This document shows positions 1 to 5,063 of a stretch of DNA of 6,139 nucleotides, one piece after another. The stretch is taken from contig CALAZS010000285.1 of assembly GCA_937926265.1 (NCBI GenBank), positions 1 through 6,139 on the forward strand, given 5' to 3'. This stretch comes from an uncultured Gammaproteobacteria bacterium. GTDB taxonomy: Bacteria; Pseudomonadota; Gammaproteobacteria; Chromatiales; Chromatiaceae. Each line of letters starts with the position of its first letter. The stretch's first letter is position 1. The notes beneath the pieces were generated by a model. It saw only the letters and a program-made list of their open reading frames with translations. It did not search any database and was not told the DNA's origin. The translations under genes and the position numbers were made by a program.

Positions 1-25
1 ATAACTGGCTCAAATGGAGTAGCAA
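1..25 (+). other. Possible 3' end of an upstream gene
   Basis: The first 25 bases precede the first complete gene. One forward frame (starting at base 3) reads NWLKWSSN and ends with TGA at 27-29. That would give a four-base TTGA overlap with the TTG start at 26, a common arrangement of translationally coupled genes. A second frame (starting at base 1) stays open to a TGA at 40-42. Too little is visible to tell which frame, if either, is coding, or what the product is. Confidence 0.25.
16..19 (+). promoter_or_regulatory. Ribosome binding site deciding a TTG start
   Basis: GGAG lies six bases upstream of the TTG at 26-28. The reading frame is closed by TAG at 20-22 just upstream, and the next in-frame ATG is inside the Walker A motif, so this site supports TTG as the real start. 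Confidence 0.6.
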
Positions 26-871
26 TTGAAACTTTCAGTTGAAGAATTTGATCAATGGGAACACAAGGCAATTACCCTGCTGGGTATGTCAGGTGTAGGT
101 AAAACACACCTGTCAATGAACCTGAGACAGCAGAACTGGTTCCATTTTTCCGGTGATTACCGTATCGGTACACGTTACCTGGATGAAGCCATTATCGACA
201 ATATAAAACTGCAGGCGATGCAGGTGCCTTTCCTGCGCGACCTGTTGCGTTCAGATTCCATTTTCATTGGTAATAACATCACCTTTAATAATCTCAACCC
301 GGTTTCCACTTTCCTCGGAAAACTGGGGGATCCGGAAAAAATGGGCGTGCCGCTGGACCTGTTTAAAAAGCGTCAGCGCATGTTTTACGAGGCGGAACGC
401 AGGACCATGCTGGATGTGCCGGAATTTATTGAAAAGGCGCATCATATATATGGTTACACAAATTTCATTAACGATGCCGGTGGCAGCCTGTGTGAAATTG
501 ATGATGACTATGTGTTTGAAACCCTTGCAGAAAACACATTGATTTTGTATATCGAAGCGACAGAGCAGAACAAGCGGGATGTGATTGAAAGGGCACGTTC
601 GAAACCCAAACCACTTTATTACCGCGAAGCCTTTCTTGATGAATACCTGGAAAAATATCTGCAGGAAAATAACATGCAGTATGCAGCACAGATAGATCCT
701 GATGAGTTTTCCCGCTGGGTATTTCCGCATCTGTTTTATGCGCGAATTCCGCGATACGAGGCAATTGCTAAAAAATACGGATACAGTGTTTCTTCAGAAC
801 GGGTTGCCCAGGTCAAAACCGAAGAGGATTTCCTGACCCTTGTTAAAGAGGTAATCGCGCAAGCGGAATGA
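26..871 (+). CDS. P-loop ATPase/kinase-like protein of unknown function
   Basis: A 281-residue soluble protein with a clear Walker A nucleotide-binding loop, GMSGVGKT at residues 20-27 (bases 83-106), right after a short N-terminal strand (AITLL). The loop followed by FSGDYRIGTRYL (about 41-52) recalls small-molecule kinases of the shikimate/adenylate kinase fold, in which an acidic residue after the first helix contacts substrate. That comparison is inference. A second conspicuous block is NDAGGSLCEIDDD (about 149-161), before a hydrophobic strand LILYIEA (about 172-178), which could hold the acidic Walker B-like residues. No signal peptide or membrane segment is seen. The TTG start is chosen because of the GGAG at 16-19 and because initiating at the next Met (residue 21) would destroy the P-loop. 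The stop lies four bases before metA, so the two genes are probably co-transcribed. A role in amino-acid or methionine metabolism is possible from context only. Confidence 0.85.
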   Translation: MKLSVEEFDQWEHKAITLLGMSGVGKTHLSMNLRQQNWFHFSGDYRIGTRYLDEAIIDNIKLQAMQVPFLRDLLRSDSIFIGNNITFNNLNPVSTFLGKLGDPEKMGVPLDLFKKRQRMFYEAERRTMLDVPEFIEKAHHIYGYTNFINDAGGSLCEIDDDYVFETLAENTLILYIEATEQNKRDVIERARSKPKPLYYREAFLDEYLEKYLQENNMQYAAQIDPDEFSRWVFPHLFYARIPRYEAIAKKYGYSVSSERVAQVKTEEDFLTLVKEVIAQAE

Positions 872-875
872 CGTT

Positions 876-1955
876 ATGCCATTAATAGCCCATTCAAAAC
901 TGCCAACATTCAGCCGCCTGGAAGCGATGGGAATGACCGTGTTGCCGCCTGACCGGGCGCTGCAACAGGACTTCCGTGAACTGCATGTCGGGTTGTTAAA
1001 CATGATGCCTGACGGTGCCCTGGAAGCGACGGAAAGACAGTTTTACCGATTGGTTGGCCAGAGTAACCAGGTAGCGCAGTTTTACATGCATCCTTTTACA
1101 CTCGAAGAAATTCCCAGGGGAGAAAAGGCTAAACAGCACATCGACCAATTTTATGAGAGTTTCGAGCAGATAAAAGCCCAGGGTCTGGATGCGTTGATTA
1201 TCACCGGCGCGAATGTCGAAGGCCCCAGGCTGAGTGAAAATGCATTTTGGGAACCACTCAAGAAAATCGTTGACTGGGCTCACGATAATGTCACTTCAAC
1301 GCTTTGTTCATGCCTGGCAACTCACGCTGTGCTTGAATCACGTTATTGCCAGGCGCGCAGGCCTTTGGGCTTTAAGCGTTGGGGAGTGTTCAGTCACGAG
1401 GTGGTTGAGCGCACTCACCCGTTGATTTCAGAAGTGAATACCCGTTTTGATGTGCCACACTCGCGTTTTAACCAGGTTGACAGGTGTCAGTTTGAACAGG
1501 CTGGCTTGCATGTGCTGGTTGAAAGTAAAGAGGCTGACGTGCATCTGGCGGTGTCTGAAGATGGCTTCAGAATTGTGTTTTTTCAGGGGCATCCCGAATA
1601 TGATTACATTAGCCTGCTGAAAGAATACAAGCGCGAGGTTATTCGTTACTTCTCTCATGAAAGGGAAGATTATCCCGTGTTCCCCGATAATTACTTCACT
1701 GACAAAGCCAAGGCAATCCTGAATGAGTATCGTATAGTGCTGGAAAGCAGCCGTAACCAGACGGAAACAATGCCTGAGTTTCCCGAAACCATCCTGCTGC
1801 CGTTAATTGATAACACCTGGCATGACACTGCAGAAGCAGTCGTCGGAAACTGGGTTGGCAAGGTCTACCAGGTAACTTCAATGCAGCGCAAAGTAGCCTT
1901 TATGGAAGACATAGACCCGAAAAACCCGTTAAGCTGGTCAAAACTGGCAGGATAA
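876..1955 (+). CDS. metA: Homoserine O-acyltransferase (MetA family)
   Basis: A cytoplasmic enzyme that acylates L-homoserine, the first committed step of methionine synthesis. It belongs to the MetA family (class I glutamine amidotransferase-like fold), not the alpha/beta-hydrolase MetX family. Family blocks include GLLNMMPDGALEATERQF (about 39-56), LIITGANVEG (107-116), TSTLCSCLATHA (140-151), VPHSRF (193-198) and GHPEYD (238-243). By alignment from memory with E. coli MetA (catalytic Cys142, His235, Glu237), the catalytic residues are Cys146, His239 and Glu241, all at a constant offset of four. Glu115 aligns with position 111, where E. coli has Gly (succinyl-CoA) and Bacillus cereus has Glu (acetyl-CoA), so the acyl donor is uncertain. 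At 359 residues it is about 50 longer than the E. coli enzyme, with extra sequence around 260-310 and a longer C-terminal tail. The ATG start lies four bases after the ATPase gene, with only a weak GGA at 865-867. Confidence 0.95.
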   Translation: MPLIAHSKLPTFSRLEAMGMTVLPPDRALQQDFRELHVGLLNMMPDGALEATERQFYRLVGQSNQVAQFYMHPFTLEEIPRGEKAKQHIDQFYESFEQIKAQGLDALIITGANVEGPRLSENAFWEPLKKIVDWAHDNVTSTLCSCLATHAVLESRYCQARRPLGFKRWGVFSHEVVERTHPLISEVNTRFDVPHSRFNQVDRCQFEQAGLHVLVESKEADVHLAVSEDGFRIVFFQGHPEYDYISLLKEYKREVIRYFSHEREDYPVFPDNYFTDKAKAILNEYRIVLESSRNQTETMPEFPETILLPLIDNTWHDTAEAVVGNWVGKVYQVTSMQRKVAFMEDIDPKNPLSWSKLAG

Positions 1956-1963
1956 GCCGTAAA

Positions 1964-1988
1964 GATTAAAGTTTTTCGAATTTTAATC
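1964..1988. repeat. Short A+T-rich inverted repeat
   Basis: GATTAAA at 1964-1970 is the reverse complement of TTTAATC at 1982-1988, with an 11-base loop containing five T residues. The stem has only one G-C pair, so it would be a poor intrinsic terminator. It could equally be an operator half-site pair or chance in A+T-rich DNA. Confidence 0.3.
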
Positions 1989-2010
1989 GATATATTGGAT
2001 ATTCATTATA

Positions 2011-2016
2011 AGGGAG
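2011..2016 (+). promoter_or_regulatory. Ribosome binding site deciding a TTG start
   Basis: AGGGAG sits seven bases before the TTG at 2024-2026. This is a near-ideal Shine-Dalgarno position and supports TTG as the start, which places a complete hydrophobic anchor at the N-terminus of the product. Confidence 0.6.
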
Positions 2017-2023
2017 CAAGGCG

Positions 2024-2809
2024 TTGTTTGGCGCTATTCCAGAACAGTATCATCTATTCCTGGGTATTGGTGCTCTGGTATTTCTCATGTTGTTCGTGGC
2101 AAGTGCGGCACAAAAATACCAGGCTTACCAGTACGAGAAGGAAATGACAATTCGTCGAATGTTGCGGGCTGTCCATGATATTGAAGACTTTATGGCAAAA
2201 GTTGACGGTGCCGCCATTCCCAAGAAGATCCAGGTTCTGCTGCACAAGGAAATTTTTGCCCGCTATGTGGCCATTCGTCATATCCAGAAAAAAGTTGAGA
2301 ATATTGATTCCATGATTAGCAGGGCGCAGCAATCCCTGCAGACAGTAGAATCCCGGGGGGAAACACCTTATTCAATACCCAATAACCGTCAGTTGCTTGA
2401 TCAATACGTTGTCGGCATGACCAACATGATTACCTATCTTCACAATGAACGCTCGGTCACGGGCATGACAGCGACAGAGAAAAACCAGTTCCAACTGGAT
2501 ATCAGCAATATCCGTGGCCAGATGGTTTCTGATTTTAATGTCAACGAGGCAAAAGCATTGGCAGAGCAGGGACTTTGGAATGAGGCTGGTAAATATATTC
2601 GATCTGTTATGGGCTTTCTGCAAAGCCATGGACCAACATCTGATAAGGTCAATAAGCTCTATCACCAGGCCAATCACTATTACAAGCAGATCATGGTTAA
2701 GCAGGTCCCCAGTGATGAACCGCTTAAACCCAAAAACTTTAATTCGGAAGCGTCTTCCACCGAAGAGTCTTTCAAGGAAAGCCTTAAACCTGACATGAGC
2801 AGTGCCTGA
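2024..2809 (+). CDS. Single-pass membrane protein with helical cytoplasmic domain, unknown function
   Basis: I do not recognise this 261-residue protein. A short N-terminus is followed by one strongly hydrophobic segment at about residues 10-28 (LFLGIGALVFLMLFVASAA). The following stretch (QKYQAYQYEKEMTIRRMLR) is rich in Lys and Arg, so the positive-inside rule puts the rest in the cytoplasm. Residues about 35-225 look almost entirely alpha-helical and amphipathic, including a run likely to form a coiled coil (about 85-110, IQKKVENIDSMISRAQQSLQ). Helical segments around 175-225 have a repeat-like appearance (EAKALAEQGLWNEAGKYI). The C-terminal 35 residues are polar, Ser/Glu/Lys-rich and probably disordered. 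There is no cysteine in the protein. The TTG start is set by the AGGGAG upstream. The next gene begins 12 bases after the stop, so the two very likely form an operon and may interact. Confidence 0.8.
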   Translation: MFGAIPEQYHLFLGIGALVFLMLFVASAAQKYQAYQYEKEMTIRRMLRAVHDIEDFMAKVDGAAIPKKIQVLLHKEIFARYVAIRHIQKKVENIDSMISRAQQSLQTVESRGETPYSIPNNRQLLDQYVVGMTNMITYLHNERSVTGMTATEKNQFQLDISNIRGQMVSDFNVNEAKALAEQGLWNEAGKYIRSVMGFLQSHGPTSDKVNKLYHQANHYYKQIMVKQVPSDEPLKPKNFNSEASSTEESFKESLKPDMSSA

Positions 2810-2821
2810 TAGGAAAATGGC

Positions 2822-3724
2822 ATGTTAAACGACAAGATCAAGCAATTTATTTCAATTAATGTGACAGGCCATGTTTTCATGTTCTGTACCAGGGAAGGTA
2901 TCAAAGACCCAAAACAAATCAGGCAATATGAAAAACGTGCCAGGGAATACCTCGAGCAGATCGCCAATGAAGGAACTGATATCAAAGGCCTTGAAAAAGA
3001 ACTCAGGGCTTTCCTTGAAAGGCTGAGAGATGAGCTTCATCAGGATATAGAAATCGTCGTTGATGGACAGCCTCCTGTTGAACCTGAACCTGAGCCTGAG
3101 CCACAAGCAGAATCAGCCCCAGGGCCAGAGCCATCGCCAAAATCTGAGCCAGAGCCAGATCCTGAACCAACACCAGAAACAGTTGCCTATTCAGATGCAA
3201 TGTTTGCTGAAGAAGAAGCAAAACTAAAAGAGGAAGAAGCGCGAAAAAAAGCGGAAAAGGAAGAACGAGAAAAAGCCCGCCAGGAACGCGAAAAAAATGG
3301 AAAAAAATCAGCTCCCAAGCAGCAGTCAGCTCGAATGGAAGAAAAACTGGCTATTCAGCGAAAGCCAATACAGGAGCTACTAACCAAAGAGTGTGTCGAA
3401 TTTAAACTCATGACTCCGGAACGGGCCAAACACTGGGTTTTTAATCTTAGTGGAAGACGAATAGAAGATGTTGAAAACGATATCGTCGATGAACTGCGCC
3501 AGAAACTGCAGGACAATGTAAAAAGTTACATGCGTAAAAACAAGAAGGAAAACCCGTGGCCTTCACCGGCACTTCAGGAAGAATTGCGCATGGAAATCAG
3601 CCTGGTAAAAACCATCAAGGGCATGCTCATGCTGACGTCCAATATTCTTTGGGAAATCCGCAATGCCAAGGAATCTGGCAAAGTCAGTTTTTTCAATCGT
3701 ATCAAAAAGAAGATTGGTGGTTAA
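2822..3724 (+). CDS. Cytoplasmic protein with Pro-Glu linker and charged coiled coil, unknown function
   Basis: A 300-residue protein without signal peptide or membrane segment; family not recognised. Four regions can be seen. Residues 1-80 form a compact mixed domain (KIKQFISINVTGHVFMF, then helices to ELHQDIEIVVDG). Residues 83-118 are a low-complexity Pro-Glu linker (repeated PEPEPEP-type units). Residues about 128-160 are an extremely charged, probably single or coiled-coil helix of Glu, Lys and Arg. Residues about 170-300 form a helical C-terminal domain (LLTKECVEFKLMTPERAKHWVFNL, then VENDIVDELRQKLQ) ending in a basic tail (FFNRIKKKIGG) that could contact membrane or nucleic acid. AGGA at 2811-2814 gives a well-placed ribosome binding site for the ATG. 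It lies 12 bases after the membrane-protein gene, so a joint structural or scaffold role is a reasonable inference, but no function can be assigned. Confidence 0.8.
   Translation: MLNDKIKQFISINVTGHVFMFCTREGIKDPKQIRQYEKRAREYLEQIANEGTDIKGLEKELRAFLERLRDELHQDIEIVVDGQPPVEPEPEPEPQAESAPGPEPSPKSEPEPDPEPTPETVAYSDAMFAEEEAKLKEEEARKKAEKEEREKARQEREKNGKKSAPKQQSARMEEKLAIQRKPIQELLTKECVEFKLMTPERAKHWVFNLSGRRIEDVENDIVDELRQKLQDNVKSYMRKNKKENPWPSPALQEELRMEISLVKTIKGMLMLTSNILWEIRNAKESGKVSFFNRIKKKIGG
3068..3178 (+). repeat. Low-complexity Pro-Glu codon repeat
   Basis: Degenerate six-base CC(T/A)GA(G/A) units encode the Pro-Glu linker (about residues 83-119) of the surrounding gene. The third-base variation shows that the repeat is maintained at protein level more than as exact DNA. 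Such linkers stay extended and separate two domains; in this protein they separate the N-terminal domain from the charged helix. Confidence 0.7.
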
Positions 3725-3812
3725 AAATTTCCATTTAACCCCTTTTTAAGTTTTCCAGCGTTAATACATATATCGTTAATAGATATTAAGGGTAACAGTA
3801 AAAAAGATTTGA
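3725..3812 (+). promoter_or_regulatory. A+T-rich leader of the sigma-factor operon with repeated TTAATA sites
   Basis: This 88-base gap is the likely promoter and control region of the sigma, anti-sigma and cyclase genes. CGTTAATA occurs twice, at 3759-3766 and 3774-3781, with starts 15 bases apart. The second TTAATA also forms a perfect dyad with TATTAA at 3784-3789, spaced by GA. Three half-sites in 29 bases suggest a binding site for a regulator or the promoter itself. CGTT resembles the -10 element of several ECF promoters, and AAC at 3737-3739 could be a -35 core, but the 19-base spacer from that AAC to the first CGTT is longer than usual, so I do not assign exact elements. No strong Shine-Dalgarno precedes the sigma gene; AAGGG at 3788-3792 is too far away. 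Confidence 0.4.
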
Positions 3813-4370
3813 ATGAAAGATTTTGAGGATAACCAGCTGATTGAACAGTATTGTGCAGGTAATGACCATGCATTTGATCAGTTATATCAGCGTTATCGTT
3901 TGCCGGTATTTAACTATATTTTTCGCCAGGTGAAATCCCAGAATGTTGCAGATGATATTTTTCAGGATGTCTGGCTACGAGTCATAAAATCCCTCCAGGC
4001 CTATAATCATCAGGGCCAATTTTTAGCCTGGTTATTTACCATTGCGCGTAACAGGCTGACAGATCACTGGCGCCAACAGAAGCCGCAAGATGCCCCGGGT
4101 AGCTCCATTGATATTGATGATGAGCAAATAGCTGATACGGTGCTGGCCGAGCATGTACAGTTTCTAAAAGATTGCATGGAGAGATTGCTGGCGTTACTAC
4201 AGATTTTAAAACCCGAACAGCGCGATGCTTTTGTGTTGCAACAGGAGAGCGGCTTATCGCTGGAAGAAATTGCCCAGGTGAGTAACTGTGGACGCGAAAC
4301 CATAAAAAGCCGCTTGCGTTATGCGATGAACAAGCTGAGAAAAGGTTTGGAGGGTTGTGATGAATCATGA
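3813..4370 (+). CDS. ECF-type RNA polymerase sigma factor
   Basis: A 185-residue sigma-70 family protein of the extracytoplasmic-function class: only regions 2 and 4 are present, joined by a short linker, which is the usual ECF size. Region 2 spans about residues 20-88 (AFDQLYQRYRLPVFNYI, core-binding and -10 recognition DDIFQDVWLRVIKSL, then WLFTIARNRLTDHWR). The linker is about 89-120. Region 4 spans about 123-178 with the helix-turn-helix LSLEEIAQVSNCGRETIKSR (149-168), which reads the -35 element. It would direct RNA polymerase to a small set of stress or envelope promoters, often including its own. The ATG is the first possible start, because TGA at 3810-3812 closes the frame. The 3' end overlaps the next gene by 11 bases, the normal coupling of a sigma factor to its anti-sigma. 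I cannot name its ECF group from sequence alone. Confidence 0.95.
   Translation: MKDFEDNQLIEQYCAGNDHAFDQLYQRYRLPVFNYIFRQVKSQNVADDIFQDVWLRVIKSLQAYNHQGQFLAWLFTIARNRLTDHWRQQKPQDAPGSSIDIDDEQIADTVLAEHVQFLKDCMERLLALLQILKPEQRDAFVLQQESGLSLEEIAQVSNCGRETIKSRLRYAMNKLRKGLEGCDES
4349..4354 (+). promoter_or_regulatory. Ribosome binding site inside the sigma gene
   Basis: GGAGGG lies five bases before ATG at 4360 and only two before the in-frame GTG at 4357. The spacing favours ATG 4360 as the start of the anti-sigma gene and indicates translational coupling with the sigma gene. Confidence 0.65.
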
Positions 4371-5052
4371 TGATGAACAACTAAGCCGCCTTTATAGCAA
4401 ATTAACTAAAGCTGAACCTTCACAGATGGTCGATGCCCGAATTCACCGGGCGGCTCAAAAGGCCGGTAATGCTGAACGCAAAAAGTTTTTTACGCGATGG
4501 GTGTCAGTTGCGGCGGTTCTGGTTTTAAGTGTCGGCGTAGTACTCAGAGTCGTTGAGGAAACACCGGTTAAGCAGGATCTCCATGACCAGATAATGTCTT
4601 CTGAGTCAAAACAATTGGAACAATTGGAAGAGGCAGGAAAAGCATCAGAGTCTGAAGCTTTTGAAATGCCGACCAGAGAAATGCCGACAAGTGAAATGCG
4701 GACAAATCAAATGCCGGCAAATCAAATTCCGAAAGAATCACAAAGTGAACCTGTAATGTTGCGCAAAAAAGTGGCGCCGGCAGCGGCAGCTCCTAACCCT
4801 ATCCCTAACCCTATCTGGCAAGAAGATGAATTGCCTGATAAGGATGTCATGAAAGAAGAACGGGTAAAACCTGATATGCTTGGTAGCTCAAATTTTTCAA
4901 CCGTGGCGGATGCCTGGTGCGGGCAGGATGATTTGGCCGGCGTTAATGAAAGACAGCCATGGATTGATCGAATGGAACAGTTAAAACAATTACAAAAAAT
5001 AGAGCAGGTGAGATGTATTGAGCAACTTCTTAACAGAAACCTGGCTCAATAG
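4360..5052 (+). CDS. Probable membrane-anchored anti-sigma factor
   Basis: A 230-residue single-pass membrane protein. The short cytoplasmic part (1-46: DEQLSRLYSKLTKAEPSQMVDARIHRAAQ) is helical and is the likely sigma-binding region. A transmembrane helix follows at about 47-64 (WVSVAAVLVLSVGVVL). The periplasmic part starts with a polar low-complexity stalk (about 65-150) containing tandem MPT-like repeats and a PNPIPNPI block, and ends in a small helical segment (about 184-226, including PWIDRMEQLKQLQK). The HxxxCxxC zinc motif of ZAS-type anti-sigma factors is absent. Two cysteines, Cys187 and Cys219, are both predicted periplasmic and could form a disulfide. The call rests mainly on position: it overlaps the ECF gene by 11 bases and has the expected topology. 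GTG at 4357 is an alternative start that would add one residue. It is less sure than the sigma assignment, because no diagnostic domain is visible. Confidence 0.75.
   Translation: MNHDDEQLSRLYSKLTKAEPSQMVDARIHRAAQKAGNAERKKFFTRWVSVAAVLVLSVGVVLRVVEETPVKQDLHDQIMSSESKQLEQLEEAGKASESEAFEMPTREMPTSEMRTNQMPANQIPKESQSEPVMLRKKVAPAAAAPNPIPNPIWQEDELPDKDVMKEERVKPDMLGSSNFSTVADAWCGQDDLAGVNERQPWIDRMEQLKQLQKIEQVRCIEQLLNRNLAQ
4611..4628 (+). repeat. Exact 9-bp tandem duplication
   Basis: ACAATTGGA occurs twice in direct succession within the periplasmic stalk of the anti-sigma gene, encoding the repeated QLE. The unit is a multiple of three, so the frame is kept. Confidence 0.8.
4663..4737 (+). repeat. Five 15-bp tandem repeats in the anti-sigma stalk
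   Basis: Five consecutive 15-base units of the form (G/C)AAATGCCGACAA(A/G)(T/A) encode EMPTR, EMPTS, EMRTN, QMPAN and QIPKE. Divergence rises towards the 3' end. Units are in frame, so gain or loss would only change stalk length. They lie just beyond the membrane helix, on the predicted periplasmic side. Confidence 0.8.
4792..4815 (+). repeat. Exact 12-bp tandem duplication
   Basis: CCTAACCCTATC is repeated twice without mismatch and encodes PNPIPNPI. An exact in-frame copy suggests a recent slippage event. Confidence 0.85.
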
Positions 5053-5063
5053 GGTGAATTGAT

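Larger units (their letters stand above)
1956..2023 (+). promoter_or_regulatory. A+T-rich intergenic region, possible promoter
   Basis: These 68 bases separate metA from the next gene pair and are much richer in A+T than the flanking genes. TATATT at 1991-1996 and CATTAT at 2004-2009 resemble -10 hexamers, but neither has a convincing -35 at 16-18 bases. The region also holds a weak inverted repeat (1964-1988). A promoter for the following two genes is plausible from position and composition only. Confidence 0.3.

Noticed and set aside
251..730. Long antisense open frames opposite the ATPase, and similar ones opposite metA, the sigma gene and the cyclase
   Set aside because: They lie opposite genes with clear family motifs, have no ribosome binding sites that I can see and encode Cys/His/Phe-rich, low-credibility proteins. 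They are shadows of the real genes.
3068..3178. Pro-Glu-Pro repeat as a TonB-like periplasmic spacer or a PEP-CTERM sorting signal
   Set aside because: The protein has no membrane anchor, signal peptide or C-terminal sorting helix, so the segment is better read as a cytoplasmic interdomain linker.
3721..3749. Inverted repeat TTAAAAA / TTTTTAA as a terminator after the Pro-Glu protein gene
   Set aside because: The stem is entirely A-T with a 15-base loop, so it is not a credible intrinsic terminator and is expected by chance in such A+T-rich DNA.
3735..3762. AAC ... CGTT as an autoregulated ECF promoter
   Set aside because: The elements are present, but the 19-base spacer is longer than the 16-17 typical of GGAAC/CGTT promoters and the -35 lacks the leading GG. 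It is kept only as a hint within the regulatory region.
4360..4497. ZAS-type zinc anti-sigma domain
   Set aside because: The cytoplasmic segment has no cysteine and no HxxxCxxC motif.
4792..4815. CCTAACCC as a telomere-like repeat
   Set aside because: There are only two copies, the unit is 12 bases and it is in frame, encoding PNPI inside a real gene. It is a coding duplication.
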